Shown piece by piece: positions 1-6,290 of a DNA stretch of 7,424 bases; the first letter of the stretch is position 1, and every line of letters starts with the position of its first letter. The stretch comes from an uncultured Opitutia bacterium (GTDB lineage Bacteria > Verrucomicrobiota > Verrucomicrobiia > Opitutales > JABJCN01): assembly GCA_913046175.1 (NCBI GenBank), contig CAJWSN010000065.1, positions 1 through 7,424 on the forward strand, written 5' to 3'. The notes under the pieces are model-generated. The model was not told where the DNA came from, made no database searches, and saw only the letters and a list, made by a program, of their open reading frames with translations. Made by a program: the position numbers and the translations under genes.

Positions 1-2
1 TG

Positions 3-74
3 AAGCTGGCCAGGGAAAAATACAGCATGGAGAGCTTCGGCAACAGGCTCGAACAATTTCTCAACAACCTTTAG
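3..74 (+). CDS. C-terminal tail of an upstream gene, probably a glycosyltransferase (5' truncated)
   Basis: Only the last 23 codons are present, open from the left edge to a TAG stop at 72-74. The peptide ends AREKYSMESFGNRLEQFLNNL. This amphipathic helical tail, a charged run then a Ser/Phe-containing stretch and a closing Leu-rich helix, is typical of the C-terminus of GT-B glycosyltransferases (GT4/GT1 type), where the last helix packs back onto the N-terminal domain. The stop lies 16 bases before the aminotransferase ATG, which fits the tight spacing of the whole run. The frame is supported by that spacing and by the helix pattern. The glycosyltransferase call rests on the tail pattern and on context alone, since no catalytic motif is inside the window. 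Confidence 0.5.
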   Translation, partial: KLAREKYSMESFGNRLEQFLNNL

Positions 75-90
75 GAAACAGAAAAGAACC

Positions 91-1206
91 ATGGAACCAG
101 TCCCCGTGAATATCCCCTGCCTGCAGGGTAATGAAAAGGAATATCTGATTGAATGCATTGAGACCGGATGGATCTCCTCGGAAGGGCCGTTTGTCCGCGA
201 GTTTGAGGAAAAGATGGCAACGAGATTCAATCGAAGGCAAGCCGTTGCAGTTAGTAGCGGCACCGCCGCCCTGGATTGCGCACTCACCTCCCTTCAATTG
301 GAAAAAGGGGATGAAGTAATAATCCCCAGCCTCACCATTATCTCCTGTGCAACTGCAGTCCTGAATGCCGGGGCGACCCCCGTTCCCGTGGATGTTGACC
401 CTATGACATGGAACATGACGACAGCGGAGGTACGGAAAAACATCAACGCACGAACAAAAGCCATCCTCGCGGTACACACCTACGGGTTACCTGTTGAAAT
501 GAACCCAATCCTTCAGCTTGCGGAGGAATATGGACTCCGGGTGATTGAAGACGCAGCTGAGGCAATTGGACTGGATTGCCACAATAAACCCTGCGGCAGC
601 TTTGGGGACCTCAGCATCTTCAGCTTTTACCCCAACAAGCACATTACAACCGGTGAAGGCGGCATGGTCCTGACTGACAATGATGACCTTGCCGAGCGAA
701 ATCGCTCACTCCGAAACTTATGCTTCCAGTCCAAAAAACGCTTTTATCATGAAGAGATCGGATGGAACTACAGGATGACGAATCTTCAAGCCGCCCTTGG
801 CCTTGCCCAACTGGAAAGCCTGGAGAAAGCCTTGCAGAGAAAACGTGGGATAGGAAATCTTTATCAGGAAGAGCTCAAGGATTGTCCGGGCATTCAACTG
901 CCAGTGCCCCAAACAGATTTTTCGGAAAATCTCTATTGGGTTTTTGGCATCGTGCTGGAAAATGAAGACGAGAAGGAAACCCTTCGGATCACTCGTGAAT
1001 TAGCTGCAGCAAAGATTGGAACCCGACCTTTCTTTTGGCCCATGCATGAACAGCCAGTCTTCCATAAAATGGGCCTCTTCAACAACCTCCACCTGCCCAT
1101 TTCAGAAAAATTGGCCAGGACCGGGTTCTATCTTCCCAGCGGACTGGGCACCTCAAATGAACAAATCAAACACGTTGCACAAACCTTGAAGTCAATTCTC
1201 CAATAA
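91..1206 (+). CDS. DegT/DnrJ/EryC1/StrS-family PLP-dependent sugar aminotransferase, perosamine-synthetase-like
   Basis: This 371-residue protein has the full length of the family. These enzymes transfer an amino group, usually from glutamate, to a keto group on a nucleotide-linked sugar in the cytoplasm. Visible motifs are GWISSEGPFVREFE near 26-39, the PLP-phosphate loop VSSGTAALD at 54-62, VIEDAAEAIG at 151-160 with Asp154 as the expected pyridine-nitrogen ligand, SFYPNKHITTGEGGM at 178-192 with Lys183 as the expected Schiff-base lysine, GWNYRMTNLQAALGLAQLE at 224-242, and TRPFFWPMHEQP at 311-322. From memory, the EDAAEAIG, TTGEGGM, NYRMTN and RPFF-P-H signatures match Vibrio RfbE and other GDP-perosamine synthetases best, so the likely substrate is a 4-keto-6-deoxy sugar nucleotide (inference). 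A 3-amino or other 4-amino product cannot be excluded. The ATG at 91 has only a weak purine-rich leader, but the family's N-terminus starts just after it. No catalytic residue is missing. Confidence 0.93.
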   Translation: MEPVPVNIPCLQGNEKEYLIECIETGWISSEGPFVREFEEKMATRFNRRQAVAVSSGTAALDCALTSLQLEKGDEVIIPSLTIISCATAVLNAGATPVPVDVDPMTWNMTTAEVRKNINARTKAILAVHTYGLPVEMNPILQLAEEYGLRVIEDAAEAIGLDCHNKPCGSFGDLSIFSFYPNKHITTGEGGMVLTDNDDLAERNRSLRNLCFQSKKRFYHEEIGWNYRMTNLQAALGLAQLESLEKALQRKRGIGNLYQEELKDCPGIQLPVPQTDFSENLYWVFGIVLENEDEKETLRITRELAAAKIGTRPFFWPMHEQPVFHKMGLFNNLHLPISEKLARTGFYLPSGLGTSNEQIKHVAQTLKSILQ

Positions 1207-1229
1207 AACCGTTTTTGCCAATTCCCACC

Positions 1230-2087
1230 ATGAAAGAAATTATCAAGAATCTTCCCCTGGCCAAGCAAGTGCTGGAGATCAAGAAGGAACTGGCCATGAT
1301 GCGGCATCAGGCCGACCGACAAACCCGTGTCCTGCAGGAACTCTTTGTTCAGCAATTGAAAAACACACCGAAATACAATAATTCCAAGCACCTGATCCAC
1401 TACGAAAGTCAAGTCTACTCCCAGAACGGAGAAGATGGTATCATATCCGAAATATTTAACAGGATCGGCACCACCAACCGGTTCCTTGTCGAAGTCGGAT
1501 CCTCCAGTGGATTGGAGAACAACTCGGCACTGCTCATTCTTGACGAATGGGAAGGCCTCTGGATTGAAGGGGATGAGGAGGCATGTGAACAGGCAAAGAG
1601 AAACTGGAATGAAGCCGTCCGTTCAAATAGGCTGAAAATTGTCCCGGCCCTGGTCACCGCAGAAAACCTTGAGGATTTGATGGAGGAAAAAAAAGTGCCG
1701 GTCGAACTGGATTTGCTTTCCCTTGATATCGACCGCAATACTTTTCATGCATTTGAGAAAATGGCCCGATTTCGCCCGCGCCTACTCATCCTGGAATACA
1801 ATGGCGTTTTTCCCCTACCCAGCAACTGGGGGATCGGATACAAAGCCGAGGAGGGATGGGACGGAACCCATCGCTTTGGAGCAGCGCTTAAAGTTTTCGA
1901 AGTCGAGGCCCGAAAAAAGGAATACTCCCTGGTCTGCTGCGATACCACCGGAACAAACGCCTTCTTTGTCAGAAACGACTTGGTGGAAGATCACTTCCTT
2001 GAACCCTTTACAACCGAATTCCATTACGAACCCTACCGCCAGTTCCTGGTTCGTGAAATGCCTTATCCAAAAGTACCGCCAGCCTAG
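1230..2087 (+). CDS. FkbM-like SAM-dependent methyltransferase-fold protein with N-terminal coiled coil
   Basis: This 285-residue protein is probably a methyltransferase acting on a glycan or its precursor. Residues 1-45 are charged and heptad-like (LEIKKELAMMRHQ and onward), suggesting a short coiled coil. The catalytic-type domain follows: SQNGEDGI at 64-71, a motif-I-like FLVEVGSSSGLENNS at 85-99 for SAM binding, WIEGD at 111-115 as the acidic post-I position, LDLLSLDIDRN at 160-170, ILEYNG at 187-192, and a closing TTGTNAFFVRND at 239-250. These blocks recall uncharacterised FkbM-related proteins in polysaccharide loci. Those usually carry a small residue where this one has Arg169, an oddity from memory only. 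I chose the ATG at 1230. A TTG at 1215 would add five residues, but neither start has a Shine-Dalgarno sequence. The gene begins 23 bases after the aminotransferase stop and ends 15 bases before the GT2 gene. Substrate unknown; methylation itself is inferred from fold motifs. Confidence 0.8.
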   Translation: MKEIIKNLPLAKQVLEIKKELAMMRHQADRQTRVLQELFVQQLKNTPKYNNSKHLIHYESQVYSQNGEDGIISEIFNRIGTTNRFLVEVGSSSGLENNSALLILDEWEGLWIEGDEEACEQAKRNWNEAVRSNRLKIVPALVTAENLEDLMEEKKVPVELDLLSLDIDRNTFHAFEKMARFRPRLLILEYNGVFPLPSNWGIGYKAEEGWDGTHRFGAALKVFEVEARKKEYSLVCCDTTGTNAFFVRNDLVEDHFLEPFTTEFHYEPYRQFLVREMPYPKVPPA

Positions 2088-2102
2088 TCGACACTTGGCA
2101 AA

Positions 2103-2933
2103 ATGGAAAAGAAAAAAGAGCCTCACCAGATCTCGGCCTATATCCCTTGCTGTAACAACGAGGATACCATCAAGGAATCGGTGCGATCCCTCTTCGAGCA
2201 GTCGATCAAGCCTGCTGAAGTGTTCGTCATTGATGATGGTTCAATCGATGGGTCTGCAGAAGTGGTCAGGAACCTTGGTGTCGAGATATTATCCAATGGC
2301 TCAAACCGGGGACGAGGTTACTCACGGGCAAAAGCAATGGAGAGGGCGAGGCACGAATGGGTGCTTTGCTGCGATGCAACCAACTCACTTGAGCCTGATT
2401 TTCTGGAAAAAGCCATGCCATATTTCAAGGACCCCAAGGTCGCCTCCGTCTCCGGACTCTTGCGCAGTTCAGAAATTCGTGGATTAACCTCAAGATGGCG
2501 TTCCAGGCATCTCTTCAAGGAAGACGTCCAACCAGGACCCGCGGAGCCATGCGACATGCTCATCACTTATGGAACCATCATGCGCAAACAGCCGGTGATG
2601 GAAGTGGGCAACTACGACCCTTCCCTGACTCACACGGAGGATAACGAACTTGGGCTGCGCCTTTACGCCGCTGGCTACAAAATCATCGGAGCCCCAGACC
2701 CAATCATCCGCTCAATCGCAAAACCAAAATTCTGGAAGACCCTCGAGCGCTATTGGCGATGGCATGCCGGAAAGGCAGAAAAACTGAGTCTTCGCAACTA
2801 TCTTCACAACATCAAAGCCAGTATCCGGCCAATGGCACAAGCTGACCTTGCAAAAGGCGACTGGGCCGCTGCCCTGGTCTCCCTTTTCTGCCCCCACTAC
2901 TGTTTCTGGAAGACCCTTTTCCGAAAATTCTAA
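2103..2933 (+). CDS. Family 2 (GT-A fold) glycosyltransferase with altered DXD motif
   Basis: This 276-residue protein should transfer a sugar from a nucleotide donor at the cytoplasmic side of the membrane. The GT2 start is clear: SAYIPCCNNEDTIKESVRSL at 11-30, then VIDDGSIDGS at 42-51 for nucleotide binding, and NRGRGYSRAKAMERA at 68-82. The usual DXD metal-binding site falls at Asp91-Ala92-Thr93 (VLCCDATNS), so the second Asp is absent. The acceptor-side acidic motif TEDNELGLRLYAAGY at 178-192 supplies the expected catalytic base (Glu179/Asp180), and YWRWHAG at 217-223 resembles the aromatic/Arg motif after it. The C-terminus ends in a hydrophobic, aromatic stretch (AALVSLFCPHYCFWKTLF) that may sit on the membrane but is too short for a secure transmembrane call. 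The ATG at 2103 has no Shine-Dalgarno sequence, but the GT2 motif begins 11 residues later, which leaves little room for a different start. Donor and acceptor are unknown. Confidence 0.9.
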   Translation: MEKKKEPHQISAYIPCCNNEDTIKESVRSLFEQSIKPAEVFVIDDGSIDGSAEVVRNLGVEILSNGSNRGRGYSRAKAMERARHEWVLCCDATNSLEPDFLEKAMPYFKDPKVASVSGLLRSSEIRGLTSRWRSRHLFKEDVQPGPAEPCDMLITYGTIMRKQPVMEVGNYDPSLTHTEDNELGLRLYAAGYKIIGAPDPIIRSIAKPKFWKTLERYWRWHAGKAEKLSLRNYLHNIKASIRPMAQADLAKGDWAAALVSLFCPHYCFWKTLFRKF

Positions 2934-2951
2934 ATTCAACAGAGTTAAAGC

Positions 2952-3383
2952 ATGATCAAGAATATCGAACACAAAGGCCGTTTGTTCGGCCTCATCGTTT
3001 CCGGCAGTTTCAACGAGCCCGGCATTCATTTCTTCACCGACCAGACCCTCTCCCAGCAACTCGCATTCATGCGACACCCAGAAGGGAAGGAAATCCAGGC
3101 CCATGTCCATAAGCCGGTGCGCCGCGAAGTACTCTACACACAGGAAGTGATCGTGTTGCGAAAAGGCAAGCTGCGTGTGGACTTTTATGATGATGAGCAG
3201 AACTACCTCGAAAGCCATGTCCTCGATGCCGGCGATGTCATCCTGCTGGTGGAAGGCGGGCATGGATTTAAGGTCCTGGAAGAAGTCGAGATGTTTGAGA
3301 TCAAGCAGGGGCCTTTTCTTCCAGAACAGGACAAGATTCGTTTCAACGGAAAACCTGACGAGGGAATTTTACTTCAAGAATAA
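2952..3383 (+). CDS. Small single-domain cupin protein, unassigned function
   Basis: This 143-residue protein is one cupin beta-barrel. Putative metal ligands are His51 and His53 (QAHVHKP), Glu65 followed by six residues and Gly72 (EVIVLRKG), and His104 in the second motif (GDVILLVEGGH, 94-104). Between HVH and the Glu there are 11 residues instead of the classical three or four, so this is a variant of motif 1. The stretch KLRVDFYDDEQNYLESHVLDAGDVI is typical of unassigned cupins that I recall from sugar-biosynthesis loci. Cupins in such loci include sugar epimerases and the FdtA/QdtA 3,4-ketoisomerases, but I do not see enough similarity to assign either reaction. The N-terminal block to about residue 47 (GIHFFTDQTLSQQLAFM) precedes the barrel motifs. 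The gene sits 18 bases after the GT2 gene and 21 before the methyltransferase, between genes that plausibly make and modify an amino sugar. No signal peptide, so cytoplasmic. Confidence 0.85.
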   Translation: MIKNIEHKGRLFGLIVSGSFNEPGIHFFTDQTLSQQLAFMRHPEGKEIQAHVHKPVRREVLYTQEVIVLRKGKLRVDFYDDEQNYLESHVLDAGDVILLVEGGHGFKVLEEVEMFEIKQGPFLPEQDKIRFNGKPDEGILLQE

Positions 3384-3404
3384 ACCATTTAAATTAAGAA
3401 CCCG

Positions 3405-4178
3405 ATGTCTCTCCCATTCCAGACCTCATCCCGTGTGTATGACCTCCTCTATGGGGACAAAAATTACACAGCGGAAGCTGATTTTATTCACAAAACCCTG
3501 ATGGATGCAGACAATCCTCCGAGACAGATTCTGGAACTCGGGTCAGGCACTGGAAGACATGCAAGGCTCCTGGCAGAAAAAGGATACACTGTTGAAGGTG
3601 TGGACAGCAGTGCGGGCATGGTTGAAAATGCCCTGGAATTGCGCAATAATCAAACGCTGGAATTACAAGACCGCCTGAACTTCCATGAGGGAAATGTCTG
3701 CAATTTCCAGCTTGGCAGAAAGGTTGACGCTGTCGTCTCCCTCTTTCATGTGGTGAGTTACCAGAACACAAATGCCGAGGTTTTTGCAATGTTCAAGAAT
3801 GCACGAAGCCACTTGGATAAAGGCGGCCTGTTCCTCTTTGATGTCTGGTATGGACCCGCAGTTCTTACCGATCGACCTGCAGTGCGGATCAAACGCGTCC
3901 AGGATGACTTGTTGGATGTAAAGCGCCTTTGTGAGCCAATCCTTGATGTGAACCTTTGTACTGTGGAGGTTCAATATACGTACCTTGTCAGCGAAAAGCC
4001 AGGAAGCACTGTCAATGAATATCAGGAAACCCACGTAATGCGTTATTTCTTCCGCCCGGAACTCGAGCAGTTCCTCGAGGCTTCGGGCTTCAGGTTGAAA
4101 ACCGACCTTGAGTGGTTGACCGGCAATCCACTCGGCACAAAAACTTTTGGCGCCTGCTTTGTCGCTGAAGCCGTTTAA
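3405..4178 (+). CDS. Class I SAM-dependent methyltransferase, resembling amino-sugar N-methyltransferases
   Basis: This 257-residue protein shows a complete class I methyltransferase core. Motif I is ILELGSGTGRHARLLAEKGY at 42-61, the acidic post-I residue is Asp67 in GVDSSAGMVE (65-74), the strand-4 region is VDAVVSLFHVVSY at 107-119, and LDKGGLFLFDVWYGP at 137-151 forms the strand-5 region. The N-terminal FQTSSRVYDLLY (5-16) and the C-terminal ETHVMRYFFRPELEQFLEASGF (208-229, the usual RxF-x-EL-x-GF closing segment) match the layout I recall for DesVI/TylM1-type N,N-dimethyltransferases that methylate the amine of dTDP-amino sugars. With a sugar aminotransferase four genes upstream, N-methylation of its product is a reasonable but unproven role. 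O-methylation of a sugar is the main alternative. The ATG at 3405 is preceded by AAGAACCCG, at best a weak ribosome site, and the conserved N-terminal Tyr-Asp block starts just after it. Confidence 0.9.
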   Translation: MSLPFQTSSRVYDLLYGDKNYTAEADFIHKTLMDADNPPRQILELGSGTGRHARLLAEKGYTVEGVDSSAGMVENALELRNNQTLELQDRLNFHEGNVCNFQLGRKVDAVVSLFHVVSYQNTNAEVFAMFKNARSHLDKGGLFLFDVWYGPAVLTDRPAVRIKRVQDDLLDVKRLCEPILDVNLCTVEVQYTYLVSEKPGSTVNEYQETHVMRYFFRPELEQFLEASGFRLKTDLEWLTGNPLGTKTFGACFVAEAV

Positions 4179-4201
4179 CTTATTTTATACCCCTTTCCAC
4201 A

Positions 4202-5404
4202 ATGAAAATCGGCGTCATTTTTGAAGGGAACCTTTCCTCTGGAGGTGGCTTTCAGCAAGCGCTGAACACGGTCCTGCTTTTCAGTGAGAAAAAGACCAAC
4301 GACCGGGAGTTTGTCTTTTTCACCACGAACCATGAAAACCTCAAGGATCTTGGGCAAAAGGGTATCGAGGCGCATTTCTTCCGGATCAACCGTCTGCAAC
4401 GATGGATCATCCGCGCCCGCAGGCACATCCGGTTGAACCGACTCTGTGAGAAGCTTGGACTGCGGAATGCCTTCGACAGGGTTTTTGAGTCACACGACAT
4501 TGACATCCTGTACTTCGCAAGCGCAACCGGCCTGGCCCTTCTTACTGAGAGATATAACTATATATACACCGTATGGGATCTCTGTCATCGCGACCACCCG
4601 GAATTCCCGGAGGTTCGAGGCAGCCGTGAATTTGAGGCGCGGGAGGAAATGCTGAAACAGGCGTTGCCCAAGGCGACCGCCGTGCTCGCGGACTCATCCC
4701 TGGGCAAGGAAAACCTGGTACGCCGTTATAACCTGGACCCGGAAAGAGTAAGGGTTCTCCCCTTCTCTCCAGCAACATCAACTGACATTTCCGAGGAGGA
4801 CTACCAGCAGGGGAAAATCAACATCCGGCAGAAGTATGGAGTATCCAACCCTTACATCTACTATCCCGCCCAGTTCTGGCCCCACAAGAACCATATTTAC
4901 ATCCTCAAGGCCCTCCAGTACCTCAACGACAACGACGGCCCTGAAATCAGTGCGGTCTTCTCCGGCAGCCCAGGCGACAGTTACGAGCATGTCCGTGAAC
5001 AAGTGGATGCACTTGGGCTTGCGAAACAGGTGCACTTCATCGGCTTTGCGCCAAATGAAGAAATTCCATATCTTTATCGCCAATCCATAGCGCTGGTCAT
5101 GCCAACCTGGTTCGGCCCCACGAATTTACCCCCGCTTGAAGCCTTTCGACTCGGAGTTCCCGTCCTCTACCCGGATCTTGCCGGCCTTCGTGATCAGGTT
5201 GGTGATGCCGCCCTCCTGATGGATCTTCAGGACCCCTCCAGTCTCGCCAATCACTTGACCCGTCTCATCACCGAGGATAATCTCACCGACACTCTCCGAA
5301 AAAAGGGCAAACTTCGTTTTAAAGAACTTGATGGCCAGGACAGGAGGAAAGTTATCGAGGAGATTTTTATAGACTTTGCAGTGAAGCTGAACTGCTGGAA
5401 ATAG
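4202..5404 (+). CDS. GT4-type (GT-B fold) glycosyltransferase
   Basis: This 400-residue protein has full GT-B length. The N-terminal domain carries the glycine-rich acceptor-side loop (SSGGGFQQAL, 12-21) and WDLCHRDHPEFPE at 125-137, a region near the catalytic His in the family. ATAVLADSSLGKENLVRRY at 158-176 ends that domain. The C-terminal nucleotide-sugar domain shows PYIYYPAQFWPHKNH at 217-231, FSGSPGDSYEHV at 253-264, VHFIGFAPNEEIPYLYRQS at 277-295, and FGPTNLPPLEAFRLGVPVL at 304-322. The last block is the EX7E region: Glu313 is present, but the first Glu of the classical motif is replaced in FGPTN. I recall this variant as recurring in a GT4 subgroup, so it need not mean loss of activity. 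The ATG at 4202 is preceded only by a pyrimidine-rich leader without a Shine-Dalgarno sequence. Donor sugar is unknown; context suggests it builds the same glycan as the neighbouring GT2. Confidence 0.93.
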   Translation: MKIGVIFEGNLSSGGGFQQALNTVLLFSEKKTNDREFVFFTTNHENLKDLGQKGIEAHFFRINRLQRWIIRARRHIRLNRLCEKLGLRNAFDRVFESHDIDILYFASATGLALLTERYNYIYTVWDLCHRDHPEFPEVRGSREFEAREEMLKQALPKATAVLADSSLGKENLVRRYNLDPERVRVLPFSPATSTDISEEDYQQGKINIRQKYGVSNPYIYYPAQFWPHKNHIYILKALQYLNDNDGPEISAVFSGSPGDSYEHVREQVDALGLAKQVHFIGFAPNEEIPYLYRQSIALVMPTWFGPTNLPPLEAFRLGVPVLYPDLAGLRDQVGDAALLMDLQDPSSLANHLTRLITEDNLTDTLRKKGKLRFKELDGQDRRKVIEEIFIDFAVKLNCWK

Positions 5405-5442
5405 CTCCTTTTTTCAAGCCAACTACTAAATATATTAGCATC

Positions 5443-6282
5443 ATGAATGTCCCAAAAGCAAAGGAAGTTGCTGAACAAATCAAAGACCAGGGCTACTGTC
5501 TAATCCCAGACTTCCTCTCCCGTAAGCGGCTTGATTCATTCATGCCAGAGGTGCACCGGCGTTTTGACCGATTGTCCTACAACGGCACCATAGGTCATGT
5601 ACAAGCCGGCACACAGAAATACCTGCAGCATACGCTAATGGCACACAAGGGAATCCTTGACCTGTATCTCGACCCATTCCTCATCGACTGTGCTGAGGCC
5701 TACTCCGAGACCACCGTGCACCTGCAGGACTACCGGATCTACCAGAACCTGGAAGGATGCAAGATGCACTGGCACGTGGACAACAAGCAACCCACCGGGG
5801 AAGGCCAGTCCGAATTGCTCGACCATAAGGGATTGATCATCATCATGTACCTGTCAGACTCACCGCACGGTTCTTTCCAGTTTGTCAGCAAATCACACGA
5901 GTGGGCCTGGAAGGAAAAGGTGGAGGACTGGGAAACCCGGGAGCATGAATTTGAGAAGGACGTGGTGACCTTCGAGGAATCTGCGGGCGCATGCATCCTG
6001 TATGACTTCCGAGGCATCCATCGGGCAAAACCCTTTGACCGGGGTGATCCCAGAACCGCGTTTTTTGCGCAATACTCGCCAACCGCATCGCCGACGGGAG
6101 AACCCATTTACGTGGATGCCGGGATGCTGGACGATCTCACGGACAAACAAAAGCAGGTGCTCCGGTTTGGTCGACCCGCCTCTGCAAAAACATGGCCTGT
6201 TCCTGCAGATCACATCCACGAAACCGCCATGAAAAGCTTCGGCAACAAGGTGAAGCGAAAATTAAAGAATCTTCTCGGTTGA
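5443..6282 (+). CDS. Phytanoyl-CoA dioxygenase (PhyH)-family Fe(II)/2-oxoglutarate oxygenase
   Basis: This 279-residue protein should use Fe(II), O2 and 2-oxoglutarate to hydroxylate a substrate in the cytoplasm. The metal triad is visible: His111 and Asp113 in MHWHVDNKQPTGEG (108-121), and His193 in ILYDFRGIHRAKPFDRG (185-201). Arg204 in DPRTAFFAQYS is the expected 2-oxoglutarate anchor. LIIIMYLSDSPHGSFQFVSKSHEW at 131-154 is the usual core strand and the segment before the Gly-Ser-His region, and the N-terminus has the family opening IKDQGYCLIPDFLS (13-26). All required residues are present, so it is probably active. Members of this family hydroxylate lipids, ectoine, antibiotics and other small molecules, so the substrate cannot be read from the sequence; context makes a sugar, a glycan lipid or a linked amino-acid group most likely (inference). 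The 38-base leader (5405-5442) is the longest gap in the run and AT-rich, with no Shine-Dalgarno sequence before the ATG. Confidence 0.92.
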   Translation: MNVPKAKEVAEQIKDQGYCLIPDFLSRKRLDSFMPEVHRRFDRLSYNGTIGHVQAGTQKYLQHTLMAHKGILDLYLDPFLIDCAEAYSETTVHLQDYRIYQNLEGCKMHWHVDNKQPTGEGQSELLDHKGLIIIMYLSDSPHGSFQFVSKSHEWAWKEKVEDWETREHEFEKDVVTFEESAGACILYDFRGIHRAKPFDRGDPRTAFFAQYSPTASPTGEPIYVDAGMLDDLTDKQKQVLRFGRPASAKTWPVPADHIHETAMKSFGNKVKRKLKNLLG

Positions 6283-6290
6283 GATAATCT

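Noticed and set aside
1215..1229. TTG at 1215 as an upstream start for the FkbM-like gene
   Set aside because: It adds only five residues, has no ribosome-binding site, and a good in-frame ATG follows at 1230.
1723..2487. A 254-codon open frame on the + strand
   Set aside because: It overlaps the FkbM-like and GT2 genes in another frame; its translation is rich in Ser, Arg and Pro with no domain pattern, while both overlapped frames carry clear family motifs.
2712..3263. A 183-codon open frame on the - strand
   Set aside because: It is antisense to the end of the GT2 gene and most of the cupin gene, shows no recognisable motif, and is explained by the codon bias of those genes.
4550..4568. 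AT-rich, near-palindromic run (tataactatatataca) resembling a promoter or operator
   Set aside because: It is inside the GT4 coding region, encoding YNYIYT, with conserved protein sequence on both sides and no gene start downstream.
5386..5414. AGCT...AGCT inverted repeat followed by T6, a possible terminator after the GT4 gene
   Set aside because: The stem is only four base pairs with a 12-base loop, far too weak for an intrinsic terminator.
34..6248. A 13-base repeat (agcttcggcaaca) near 34-46 and 6235-6247
   Set aside because: Both copies lie in coding sequence and encode SFGN in the same frame; no flanking similarity extends it, so chance and shared codon use explain it.
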